A stretch of DNA of 64,000 nucleotides from Vulcanimicrobiia bacterium (lineage in GTDB: Bacteria > Vulcanimicrobiota > Vulcanimicrobiia > Vulcanimicrobiales > Vulcanimicrobiaceae). A model generated the notes under the pieces. It made no database searches and was not told where the DNA came from. It saw nothing but the letters and a program-made list of their open reading frames with translations. Positions 9,228 to 18,298 of the stretch are shown here, one piece after another; the stretch's first letter is position 1, and the number at the start of each line of letters is the position of its first letter. Location: positions 1-64,000 of the forward strand of contig JAICWY010000002.1 of assembly GCA_025934645.1 (NCBI GenBank), given 5' to 3'. The translations under genes were made by a program, and so were the position numbers.

Positions 9228-9681
9228 GATCGTCGTACGGCCACGGCATGCCGATCGCAGCCGCAAGGCGGCGTTCTTCGGCTTCCATCCGGGTGCGCTC
9301 GTCCGGTTCTTCGTGGTCGTGCCCCAGCACGTGCAGCACGCCGTGAATCAGCAGGCGGTAGATCTCGTTTTGCAGCGGCGCGTCATACTCCGCCGCTTGC
9401 CTGCGCGCGGTGTCCACGCTGATGACGATATCGCCCAGCAACCGTTCCGCATGCGGATGCGCCTCTTCGCCCGGCTCGTAGAGCGGGAAACTCAGCACGT
9501 CGGTCGGCTTGTCCTTGCCGCGGTGCTCGCGGTTGAGCGCGTGAATTTCGGTGTCGTCGACGAGCGAGATCGAGATCGCCGAATCCCCCTCTTCCACTTC
9601 ACGCAGCAAGGTGCGCGCAACGGTTTTCAAGCGCCGCGTGTCCACGCCGCTCTTCTTGACTTCGCTGCGAAAATAGATCAC
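9214..9681 (-). CDS. ybeY: endoribonuclease YbeY
   Basis: HGVLHVLGHDHEE metal site; GTG start in GTGA overlap with phoH. Confidence 0.94.
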   Translation of the reverse strand: MIYFRSEVKKSGVDTRRLKTVARTLLREVEEGDSAISISLVDDTEIHALNREHRGKDKPTDVLSFPLYEPGEEAHPHAERLLGDIVISVDTARRQAAEYDAPLQNEIYRLLIHGVLHVLGHDHEEPDERTRMEAEERRLAAAIGMPWPYDDHASA

Positions 9682-10604
9682 GGCGCGCTCGCTTCGGCCG
9701 CGTACGCGCGGATGATGCGCGAGACGAGTGGATGGCGCACGACATCCGTTTCGTTCAATTCCACGATGGCGATGTCGGGAATGCCGCCGAAGCGGCGCGG
9801 CACTTCGAGCAGCCCGCTCGACGCGCCGCCCGGCAAATCGATCTGCGTAACATCGCCGTTGACGATCATCTTGGATCCGGCGCCTAGGCGCGTCAAAAAC
9901 ATCTTGAGCTGATCTCGCGTCGCATTCTGCGCTTCGTCCAAAATGATGAATGCTTCGGAAAGCGTCCGTCCGCGCATGTACGCGAGCGGGGCGACTTCGA
10001 TGATGCCGCGCTCCAAATAGCGCGCTACGACCGTGTCGTCGAGCAGTTCCGCAAGCGAATCGTACAGCGGACGCATGTACGGATCGACTTTCTCTTTCAA
10101 ATCGCCGGGAAGGAACCCGAGTCGTTCGCCGGCCTCGACAGCGGGCCGGCACAGAATGAGGCGTGAGACTTCGCGCGCGCGCAGCGCCCGCACCGCCATA
10201 ACGACGGCGAGAAACGTTTTTCCGGTACCTGCGGGACCGATGCCGAACGTGAGCGTGTTCTGCTGGATCGCGTCGACGAACGCCCGCTGGCCGGCGGTTT
10301 TCGGACGGATCTCCCGGCCGCGCTGCGAGCGGTAGAGCGTCTCGGGCAGCGCAGTTTGTTTGCCGCCGCGCCGCACGTCGGACGCGGCGAGTGCAACGTC
10401 GTCGGGCGTTACCTGCGCACCGCGAACCGCCGCGTCAAGAACGCGCCGCACTACGTCGTAGGCTTGTTCGACCGCGCTGCCTTCACCGTGCACGACGAGC
10501 CGGTTGCCGTCGACGCGCAGGGAAACCGAAAGAGCGTCTTCGAGAGCCGAGAGATTTTGATCGAATTTTCCGAACAGGCGGAAGTGATCGTTCAGCTCGC
10601 TCAG
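9678..10604 (-). CDS. phoH: PhoH-like ATPase
   Basis: GPAGTGKTFLAV Walker A, ILDEAQNAT Walker B; N-terminus extended 37 codons to a CTG. Confidence 0.9.
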   Translation of the reverse strand: MSELNDHFRLFGKFDQNLSALEDALSVSLRVDGNRLVVHGEGSAVEQAYDVVRRVLDAAVRGAQVTPDDVALAASDVRRGGKQTALPETLYRSQRGREIRPKTAGQRAFVDAIQQNTLTFGIGPAGTGKTFLAVVMAVRALRAREVSRLILCRPAVEAGERLGFLPGDLKEKVDPYMRPLYDSLAELLDDTVVARYLERGIIEVAPLAYMRGRTLSEAFIILDEAQNATRDQLKMFLTRLGAGSKMIVNGDVTQIDLPGGASSGLLEVPRRFGGIPDIAIVELNETDVVRHPLVSRIIRAYAAEASAP

Positions 10605-10912
10605 ATCGACGGTTCGTTCGGTTGTTGATTCCAGAGTCCAGGCTCCCTCAAGGCTGCCGGCGGGTTGAGCACTTCGGCGGCTATCACCGCTCGAAGCAAA
10701 CTGTTCCCATCTTCGAACATTCCTTGCAAAAGCCCGGTCGCCCGGACCGGTGCAGCCCCGTGCGGCGCCCTCGCCGCGACTGCCGCCGGCGGCGTCGGCG
10801 CGGGGGCAGCGCTTACTTTTGGCGCTGCCTTCGGCTGCGGCTGCGGCGCCGGTTGTGCCGGCTCGGGCGCCGCGTTCTTGAGCGCTTCGAGCGCCGCGAA
10901 GATCGCGTCCAC
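10601..10912 (-). CDS. Ala/Pro-rich hypothetical protein between floA and phoH
   Basis: 103 aa ORF filling the gap between floA and phoH. Confidence 0.6.
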   Translation of the reverse strand: MDAIFAALEALKNAAPEPAQPAPQPQPKAAPKVSAAPAPTPPAAVAARAPHGAAPVRATGLLQGMFEDGNSLLRAVIAAEVLNPPAALREPGLWNQQPNEPSI

Positions 10913-10913
10913 G

Positions 10914-11927
10914 CTAGGAGGGTTTCGACGGCGGCGGCAGCGTTGTCGAACCGTTTTCAGTGGAGGCGTTCACGCTGGTGGAGATCGATCCGCGCATGTC
11001 GGAGTCGGATTGGATGTTCTTCATGCGGTAATAATCCATCACGCCCAGGTTGCCCGACCGAAAGGCCTCCGCGATCGCTTGCGGCACGTTCGCTTCCGCT
11101 TCTACCACTTTGGCCCGCATGCGCTGAGTCTCGGCCTTCATCTCTTGTTCGGCCGCTTGCGCCGCGTATTGACGTTCGGAAGCTTTGGCTTGCGCGATAC
11201 GGCGGTCCGCTTCGGCCTGCGACATCTGCAATTCCGCACCGATGTTCTTACCGACGTCCACGTCGGCGATGTCGATCGAAACGATCTCGAATGCCGTTCC
11301 CGCATCCAGACCTTTCGCGAGCACGGTTTTGCTGATGCGGTCCGGATACTCCAGCACTTCTTTGTGGTCCACGGCCGCGCCGACGGCGGACACGACGCCT
11401 TCGCCGACGCGCGCGACGATCGTCGGTTCGCCGGCGCCGCCGACGTAGCGGTCCAGATTACTGCGCACCGTGATTCGCGCTTTTACGTTGAGCTGAATGC
11501 CGTTTTGCGCGACGCCTTGGAAGATCGGCGTCTCGATCACTTTCGGATTGACCGAGGTTTGCAGCGCTTCGAGGACGTTGCGTCCGGCAAGGTCGATCGC
11601 TGCGGCGCGCTGCCATTCCAGCGGAATCTGCGCGCGCTGGGCTGCGATCATCGCCAGAACCACGTTCTCGACATTGCCGCCGGCAAGATAATGCGATTGC
11701 ATTTGTTCGACCGACAGATCCAAGCCGGCTTTGCGCGAGCGCACCAGATTATTGACGATGACGCCGGGCGGAATGCCGATGATGCGCATACGGATGAGTG
11801 CGCTGATCGAAAGAGGAACGCCGGCCGCGACTGTGCGCAGCCACAACCCTACCGGAAAATAATACAGCAGGGTAAAGAACAGAATGATTGCGACGAAAAA
11901 CAGAATCGTCGCGCCGACTGCGACCAC
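10914..11927 (-). CDS. floA: flotillin-like protein FloA
   Basis: [62 protein letters not shown]. Confidence 0.95.
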   Translation of the reverse strand: MVAVGATILFFVAIILFFTLLYYFPVGLWLRTVAAGVPLSISALIRMRIIGIPPGVIVNNLVRSRKAGLDLSVEQMQSHYLAGGNVENVVLAMIAAQRAQIPLEWQRAAAIDLAGRNVLEALQTSVNPKVIETPIFQGVAQNGIQLNVKARITVRSNLDRYVGGAGEPTIVARVGEGVVSAVGAAVDHKEVLEYPDRISKTVLAKGLDAGTAFEIVSIDIADVDVGKNIGAELQMSQAEADRRIAQAKASERQYAAQAAEQEMKAETQRMRAKVVEAEANVPQAIAEAFRSGNLGVMDYYRMKNIQSDSDMRGSISTSVNASTENGSTTLPPPSKPS

Positions 11928-11930
11928 GTC

Positions 11931-12599
11931 TTACTCCTTGTAGCTCGGAAGCGAGATGGGTTCCACGAAGATGCGCGCTCCCTCGACGCGCGTTACGCGG
12001 ACCGGAGTCCCCGCGGGAATAAACTCGCCGGCCGTCAGCACGTCGACACGCTCGCCGTCGACGATCGCAACGCCCGCCGGGCGCAGATACGAATGCGCTA
12101 CGCCGGTCTTGCCCCGCAGCGCGCTACGGTCGGTGCTTGTGACATAGTCAGCGCCTTGCACGCCGGCAAACGTGAGCTTCGCGATCCAAGCGTTTTCAGG
12201 AATCGCACGCGTGGCCAAATAGAATAGGATGACAGTCAGGATGATCGCCGTCGCAACGGTTTGCACCGCGATGAAGAACATCGGGACGCCGAGCGGGCCG
12301 AAAGCCAGCAGCGTCGCGGCCAGCAACGCTATGGCGCCAAGCACGCCGGGTGCGCCGTGCCCGGGGACGACGTGCAGCTCCCACAGGATGCCGAGCAGCC
12401 CCAGAAACGCCAGGACGACAACAAACGCGCCGGCGCCGCCGGCGACGTGCGCACCGAAAAAGAGTGCGAGCGCGGCAAGCGCGATGATTCCGGCAACGCC
12501 GTGGAGGGTCTGCATCTCGAGCAGCAAGCCAAGTAAGCCGATTGTTAAAAGCAATCCGCTTACGTACACGTTCGTGGCGACCAAATGCACGAAGTCCAT
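11931..12599 (-). CDS. NfeD-family membrane protein
   Basis: Four TM-like segments and C-terminal OB-like domain; adjacent to floA. Confidence 0.85.
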   Translation of the reverse strand: MDFVHLVATNVYVSGLLLTIGLLGLLLEMQTLHGVAGIIALAALALFFGAHVAGGAGAFVVVLAFLGLLGILWELHVVPGHGAPGVLGAIALLAATLLAFGPLGVPMFFIAVQTVATAIILTVILFYLATRAIPENAWIAKLTFAGVQGADYVTSTDRSALRGKTGVAHSYLRPAGVAIVDGERVDVLTAGEFIPAGTPVRVTRVEGARIFVEPISLPSYKE

Positions 12600-12612
12600 G
12601 ACTCGAGCTACC

Positions 12613-12633
12613 GTAACTTTCTGTGAAAGTTAC
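12613..12633. other. perfect inverted repeat just upstream of nfeD start
   Basis: GTAACTTTC-tgt-GAAAGTTAC. Confidence 0.7.
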
Positions 12634-12643
12634 TTGTTTAACA

Positions 12644-12744
12644 GGCGCTTCGGCCGAGCCTGCGCGCCCCCAATCTGCGATGGGGCCCCCGGGGAGACGG
12701 AAGCGGAATAGAAAAGGCTCCGTTACGACGGAGCCTTTTCATTG
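12644..12744 (+). repeat. structured intergenic element, copy 1, ending in a terminator hairpin
   Basis: GGCGCTTCGGCCGAGCCTGCGCGCCCCCAATCTGCGATGGGGCCCCCGGGGAGACGGAAGCGGAATAGAAAAGGCTCCGTTACGACGGAGCCTTTT; near-identical to 30287-30385. Confidence 0.85.
12712..12739. terminator. bidirectional intrinsic terminator
   Basis: AAAAGGCTCCG-ttacga-CGGAGCCTTTT. Confidence 0.85.
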
Positions 12745-12761
12745 TTTGACTGATTTAAGCG

Positions 12762-13205
12762 CTACGTAAGCTCTTCGGTTACTATTTGGCGGACCAGATT
12801 GCCGTCGGCGAGGCCTTTGAGCTGGGCCATGGCGGCCTTCATGACGGAGCCCTGATTGCGGCTGCCCTGGGGCAGTTCCGTCACAATACCTTTGACGATC
12901 TCCCGGACTTCTTCGGGCGACTTTTGCGCGGGCAAATACGCCATGAGGATGTCGCGCTCGCGCGCCTCTTTGTCGGCCAGCTCTTGGCGGCCGGCCTTGG
13001 AGAATTCGGCATACGAATCGTTGCGCTGCTTGACTTGCTTGCGGACGACGTCCAGCTCGTCGGACTCGCTGAGCTCTGCGCCGGCCTCGGTCCGCTTGTA
13101 GGTAAAACCGGAAAGGGCCGACCGCAGCGTGTCGACCCGAAGTTGATCCCGTGCCTTCATCGCGACCTTGAGGTCGTCGGCGATGCGGTCTTTGAGCGCG
13201 GCCAT
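12762..13205 (-). CDS. yqeY: GatB/YqeY-domain protein
   Basis: 147 aa; RVDTLRSALSGF, AYLPAQKSPEEVREIV, MKAAMAQLKGLADGNLV. Confidence 0.9.
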   Translation of the reverse strand: MAALKDRIADDLKVAMKARDQLRVDTLRSALSGFTYKRTEAGAELSESDELDVVRKQVKQRNDSYAEFSKAGRQELADKEARERDILMAYLPAQKSPEEVREIVKGIVTELPQGSRNQGSVMKAAMAQLKGLADGNLVRQIVTEELT

Positions 13206-13375
13206 TAGGCGCGGCGCTTGCGAGCGGCTGCCGATTTTTTCTTGCGGCGGACGCTGGGTTTTTCGTAGTGCTCGTGCTTGCGCGCTTCCGCCAGCACACC
13301 CGCTTTTTGGGTGGCTTTCTTGAAACGGCGCAGCGCGCTCTCGATCGATTCGCCCGGAGCTACGCGTACTTCCAT
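13205..13375 (-). CDS. rpsU: 30S ribosomal protein S21
   Basis: [56 protein letters not shown]; short, read directly from sequence. Confidence 0.93.
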   Translation of the reverse strand: MEVRVAPGESIESALRRFKKATQKAGVLAEARKHEHYEKPSVRRKKKSAAARKRRA

Positions 13376-13483
13376 TCTTTACAACCCTCCCTTCGTGCGG
13401 GTGCGCGGGGCGCACCAAAGATTCCGGAGCCCGCATGGACTCCGACGCAGACGATAGCACACTCCGGCTGGGGGTGCAACTTC

Positions 13484-16400
13484 TCAGGGCGCAACCGAGA
13501 CCCGCGTGCCATCCCCGACGGCGTAAATAGGCGGCCCGTACATCGCGTACGCGGTGGGCGGCGCGGCCGTGTACGTCCCCGGTGTCGTGACGCGCAGCGA
13601 ATATTGTAGGTGTAAAGGCCACCGTGCGTTCAGCGTGGTCGCGAAGAATACGGCGCGGTCGTCGAAGAGTTGCAAGCCGCTCCACGAGGTCTGGGCTGCG
13701 TCGCCTTGCGGCGGCGCGTATTCGACGCCGGCCGGGAAGGGATCTTCGATCGCGACGTATTGCAGATCGTCTTTCGCCGTAACGGTCAGGTCGACACGAA
13801 TCTCGTCGCCGACGCGCCACGGACCCCGATGCAAAAGCGTATACCTGCGTTCGACTCGCAGCGGCGGATGTTTCGGAAACAAACGCGAGAGCAGCGACCG
13901 GTTCGGATCGGCGGCCGCGTGCGCTCCGGGCGGCGCATAGCGCACGAAGTCCGTGCTCCAATACAGCGCGCCGCGGCCGGTGCGCTCGAAGGTTACGATG
14001 CTCCCATCGTGCAGCGTGTCCGCGGGCACGCGCACTTCCGCCTGCGCGGCATCGAGAATCGGCGTAGTAATGCGCACGCTTCGCACGAGTTTACCGTCGA
14101 CGTACACGCCTACCGTTTCGTCGGGCGTGAGTTCACTGGGACCGCCGCTATCCGCTTCGGCGATCGCGTAAATGGCGGCAGCCGTATCTTTCGTCGTGTA
14201 CCACCAGTCGCCGCGCCGTTCCGATCGCAGAAATGCCGTTACCCGGCCGGCAATTGGCACGCCGGGCTGCAGTGCCGCATTTAAGCGCAGCGCGTATGCC
14301 GTCGTTTCGATCGGATCGTCTTGCCACGCGTAGTGCCAGGTTTCGCCGCTCCAGTACGTGTACGCCCCATTCGTGACGGCGCGCGCGTTCAGGCGCGCAA
14401 GAATGTCGCGCGCGTGCGCATCGTCGCCCAAATCGTGATACGCCAGTCCGAGCACTGCAAGCGCATACGAATTCAACGATGCGGCGCGGGCACGCGTTTC
14501 CTCGAGCAACCGGCGATCTACACGCGACGGCGCCGCGTTCGCCAGCGAAAACAGCATGAAGGCGCGCGTGTTCCATTCCGATCCGGGTTGCGCGCCGCCC
14601 CATAGCCGCAGCGTGTCGCCGTACTGCGCGCCAAGCTGCGCCACCAAGCTGTCGACGCCGCGACCGTACATTTGCGCCGGGACCGCGTATCCCGCGGCGC
14701 GGAATTGCGAGAGCCCGTACAGCGCGTAGGCGGTCATGAACGGATGCGCGGGATCGTTTTCCCACCAGCCCCACGAGCCGTCGAGATGCTGCAGCTCACG
14801 CAGCCGCGCGATCGCATGCGCGATAACGTGCGCGGGCTTAATGTCGCCCGGCAATTCGTATCCCATCCGTGTTACAACGCGTTCGACGAACACTGCCGGC
14901 AGAGCCGCCGACATCGTCTGCTCCGTGCAATAATAGGGATAGACGTCGAGCAGGCGCAGATTCTGCACGAGTTGCGCCGTCAGACTCGGAGTCAGGGTTG
15001 CGGTCAGGTCGCCCGCGTCGTATCCTGCCGGAAGCGGCAGCGTGACGCTTGCGCGCGATCTCGCATCGCCCGCGTCGCGCACATGTTCCGCGGCGCCGGA
15101 GGCTTCGACCGGCAACGGCAAACGCACGCCGTCGGTCCGGGTGCCGTCGCTGCCCGTCAGGGTGAGCGAACGCAGGCCGAGTGCCGTCCCGGCATCGTAC
15201 GTCCACTGCGTAGACGCGGTGTCGTCGGCATCCAAATGCAACGCCGCATCCAGCGGATCGTCCACTTCGGGCGTGAAGCGTAAGCGCACGTCGCGCGCAC
15301 CGTTCTGACCGTGTGCGATTGCGGTAATCGTCGTGGTATCGCCTTTGCGCAAAAAGCGCGGCGTTTCTAGGCGCACCAGAAAGTCTTTCGTGACGAGCGA
15401 TTCGGCCTTGGCCGTGCCGATGCGCGTGTCGGCCGTTACGCCGAGCCCCGTCGTGCGCCATGTCGTCAGATTGTCCGGCCAGACAAAATGCACGAGGGCA
15501 CGCCCGGCGGCGTCTGTCATAACGGCCGGCGTCCAGTACGCCGTGTCTGCGAAGTGCGTGCGCAACGGGATCGCAGGCGCGCCCGGCACGCTGTACACGT
15601 CAGCGCTGGTTCCGGATTGCACCAGATTGCCGGTCGCGCGAGAGCTTACCCGCGCGATCGTTTTGAGCGCCCGTCCCTGCGGAACGCCTTCTTCCGAAGC
15701 AGCCGGCGGAGGAACGTAGTTGGGCCGGTACCACGAGGCTTGCGTCTGCAACCACGTCATGTCGCCGTAGAATCGTTGCAGCGGATCTTCGGAGCTTTCG
15801 CTCTGCACGGCGTAGATCGCATCGTCGACGACCCCGAGCGCTAGTTCGGTCCTCACCGGTTTTCCGTTTATGTCCGTCGCACGGACTGCGAACGTCGCGC
15901 GATCGCCGGGCGCATACCGCGTACGGTCCGGCTTAATCGCGATACGCAGCCCTTGCGGTTGCGGATCGCGCGTAATGATCGTCTGCGCTTGCGCGATGCC
16001 GCTTTCGCTTGGCAACGAGACGCTTACGGTAAAGCGCGACGCTTGCGGCGGCGCGTCAACCGCTAGCGATGCCGCATAACCGGTCACGTGCATGACGTGC
16101 AGTGAGGTCACGCGATCGGCTATTACCGCCACCAGCACGTCGCGCCCCGGCCCCGGCAACCGCACCAAGACGCGCGCACGTTCGCCGCGCTTCAACTGCG
16201 GATGCTCCGCGATCAGGATTGGCTGATCGCTCGCGGGCATCCACGAATCGTCCCCACCGACGATCCACATATATGCCGAGGCGCTCGAGGTATTGCCGTT
16301 TGCATCGCGCGTGGTCGCGACGATACTGTACGAGCCGGGCTGCTGCGGGCGCCACGCGATCTCGCCGGCGCCGTCGCGCCCCGTTACGACGTCCGTTTCA

Positions 16401-17899
16401 TAAGCGCGCGGCTCTTCGTACCGGCCGTTCCGCGCATTCCATACTTCGCGCGTTACAGTCACGTGAGCGCGCGCCGAAGCCACGTGCTTGCCGCGCAGAT
16501 CTTTCGCTGCCACATCGAAGAGAACGGTATCGCCCGGATTTGCAAACCAGCTGCGCGGCGTAAGCGTGAGCACGACGGCAGCCGGATCCACAAGGACGGC
16601 GGCTGAGGTTTCAACGGTACGCCCCGACGCGTCACGCGCTTCGATCCGCACGGGCAGCGAGTATGCGAAATCGGCGTGGTTTGTTGGAATGCGCAGGCGA
16701 GCGGTGCCGTCGCTCCCCGTCGTCGCATCGCCCGAAATCTGCGGGAGCTGCGTATTGCCCCGGCGGAAGCGGAAATCGTAAAACGCATACGGATCGTAAC
16801 CCCACGGTTGCGCCACCCCGTACGCCGAATAGCGCACGTGCATGCCGGCAGCCGGACGCCCGAAGAAATACAACGCCTTCACCGTGACGAACGCATCTTT
16901 GCCGCCGATCACGGCGCCGGGTGCGCCGGTAGCATCCACCAGATACTCGGGTTTCTTGTACGCTTCGACCGTAAAACTCGCGCTGGAATCCCCGTCGATC
17001 GCCACGCTGTAGTATCCGAGTTGCGCGCTTTCCGGCAGTTGCACCGTGCCGTTCAACGTGCCCAAGCGCGAGAGCGGCAAGCGGCGATCGTAGATCGTGC
17101 TTTGATCCGGCGCCGTCACGACAACGCGGTGCATCCCTTGCGGAATGCCGTACGAGTCTTCGAAACCGCTGCGCAGGATGCCGCGAAAATACACCGGCTG
17201 TCCCGGGCGGTAGACCGGACGATCGGTCTGCAGATACTGCACGCGATGCGGTTGCGTATCGTCCGTCGAGTACGGTGTTTCGATATCTGCCGAGCCGTCC
17301 GCCGTTCTCGCGACGATTGCCGTTTCGCGCGGCGGATAGCCTTGGAATTGCGCAAGGCCCTGGGGATCGCATCCGTACGTGCTGCGCTTTTCCGGGCTCC
17401 ACAGCGCGATCGTGGTGGGGCCGGTATGCCGCTGAAACGAGCGCAGATCGATAGCCCATACGCCGGACGCGCCGGCGTTGAACGCGCTCAAAACTCCCAG
17501 CGTTGAAACGTTTCCTAACAACCGCGAGGTAGCGTCGCCCGACGAGACGTCTATTGCGTACAAGCCGATTGGAAACGGACCGATGGCAACTTGCCGGTAC
17601 CACCAAAACCCGCCCGCGATCGGTTTTCGCGTGCCTTCCCAAACGAGCGATCCGGCCGGCGCGTTTTTTGCGGCCGGCCGGCCGCGCACGATCGCGACGG
17701 CGTCGTCGACGGAAATGCGGTACACGCGGAAACGCAAAGGTTTATCCCAATCCCCCGCGTGCACGAGCATCGTGAACTTGGTGCCCGGCGTGACGAGCAC
17801 GCCGCTTTGCGAAATCCAGAGGACGTCGCGTTCTTGCGCCGGAGCGGCGCCGATGAACGCGGTAGCGAGCAGAAAGGCAGCGGCAAAAAAGCGTTTCAT
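13484..17899 (-). CDS. alpha-2-macroglobulin-like secreted protein with thioester motif
   Basis: 1471 aa, signal peptide, MG-domain pattern (TDRPVYRPGQPVYFRG), YYCTEQ thioester motif. Confidence 0.9.
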   Translation of the reverse strand: MKRFFAAAFLLATAFIGAAPAQERDVLWISQSGVLVTPGTKFTMLVHAGDWDKPLRFRVYRISVDDAVAIVRGRPAAKNAPAGSLVWEGTRKPIAGGFWWYRQVAIGPFPIGLYAIDVSSGDATSRLLGNVSTLGVLSAFNAGASGVWAIDLRSFQRHTGPTTIALWSPEKRSTYGCDPQGLAQFQGYPPRETAIVARTADGSADIETPYSTDDTQPHRVQYLQTDRPVYRPGQPVYFRGILRSGFEDSYGIPQGMHRVVVTAPDQSTIYDRRLPLSRLGTLNGTVQLPESAQLGYYSVAIDGDSSASFTVEAYKKPEYLVDATGAPGAVIGGKDAFVTVKALYFFGRPAAGMHVRYSAYGVAQPWGYDPYAFYDFRFRRGNTQLPQISGDATTGSDGTARLRIPTNHADFAYSLPVRIEARDASGRTVETSAAVLVDPAAVVLTLTPRSWFANPGDTVLFDVAAKDLRGKHVASARAHVTVTREVWNARNGRYEEPRAYETDVVTGRDGAGEIAWRPQQPGSYSIVATTRDANGNTSSASAYMWIVGGDDSWMPASDQPILIAEHPQLKRGERARVLVRLPGPGRDVLVAVIADRVTSLHVMHVTGYAASLAVDAPPQASRFTVSVSLPSESGIAQAQTIITRDPQPQGLRIAIKPDRTRYAPGDRATFAVRATDINGKPVRTELALGVVDDAIYAVQSESSEDPLQRFYGDMTWLQTQASWYRPNYVPPPAASEEGVPQGRALKTIARVSSRATGNLVQSGTSADVYSVPGAPAIPLRTHFADTAYWTPAVMTDAAGRALVHFVWPDNLTTWRTTGLGVTADTRIGTAKAESLVTKDFLVRLETPRFLRKGDTTTITAIAHGQNGARDVRLRFTPEVDDPLDAALHLDADDTASTQWTYDAGTALGLRSLTLTGSDGTRTDGVRLPLPVEASGAAEHVRDAGDARSRASVTLPLPAGYDAGDLTATLTPSLTAQLVQNLRLLDVYPYYCTEQTMSAALPAVFVERVVTRMGYELPGDIKPAHVIAHAIARLRELQHLDGSWGWWENDPAHPFMTAYALYGLSQFRAAGYAVPAQMYGRGVDSLVAQLGAQYGDTLRLWGGAQPGSEWNTRAFMLFSLANAAPSRVDRRLLEETRARAASLNSYALAVLGLAYHDLGDDAHARDILARLNARAVTNGAYTYWSGETWHYAWQDDPIETTAYALRLNAALQPGVPIAGRVTAFLRSERRGDWWYTTKDTAAAIYAIAEADSGGPSELTPDETVGVYVDGKLVRSVRITTPILDAAQAEVRVPADTLHDGSIVTFERTGRGALYWSTDFVRYAPPGAHAAADPNRSLLSRLFPKHPPLRVERRYTLLHRGPWRVGDEIRVDLTVTAKDDLQYVAIEDPFPAGVEYAPPQGDAAQTSWSGLQLFDDRAVFFATTLNARWPLHLQYSLRVTTPGTYTAAPPTAYAMYGPPIYAVGDGTRVSVAP

Positions 17900-17947
17900 C
17901 TTGCCGGTCCTAACGCGCTGCGCGCGAGCGTTGTTACTGTGCCGGCG

Positions 17948-18298
17948 TTATCCGGGCGGCCAATGCATCTGCCTTCCGGCGAGCACGTGCACGTGCAGAT
18001 GGTCCACGGTCTGCCCACCTTCCGGGCCGGTATTGATGACGGCGCGGCTGCCGTTCGCGCTTAATTCGCGGCTGAGCTGTCCCGCCACACTAAAAACTTT
18101 TGTAATGAGCTCCGGTTTTTCGAAACCGACGAAATCCGCGAAGGTCGGAATGTGACGCACGGGCATGACCAGCACGTGCTGCGGCGCTTGCGGGTTGACA
18201 TCGGTGATGGCGACGACGTCTTCGTCGCGGTGCACGAAGTTTGCCGGAATATCGCCCGCGATAATCTTACAAAAAATGCAGGTTGAATCGCTCGTCAT
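17948..18298 (-). CDS. HIT-family hydrolase
   Basis: CIFCKIIAGDIPA N-terminus and DHLHVHVLAG HIT motif. Confidence 0.93.
   Translation of the reverse strand: MTSDSTCIFCKIIAGDIPANFVHRDEDVVAITDVNPQAPQHVLVMPVRHIPTFADFVGFEKPELITKVFSVAGQLSRELSANGSRAVINTGPEGGQTVDHLHVHVLAGRQMHWPPG

Noticed and set aside
10665-12227. 520-aa plus-strand ORF over floA/nfeD
   Set aside because: Antisense shadow of floA and nfeD; His/Arg-rich low-complexity translation typical of the wrong strand in high-GC DNA
13670-17506. Several 100-340 aa ORFs on both strands inside the A2M gene
   Set aside because: Alternative-frame artefacts of a 4.4-kb high-GC gene
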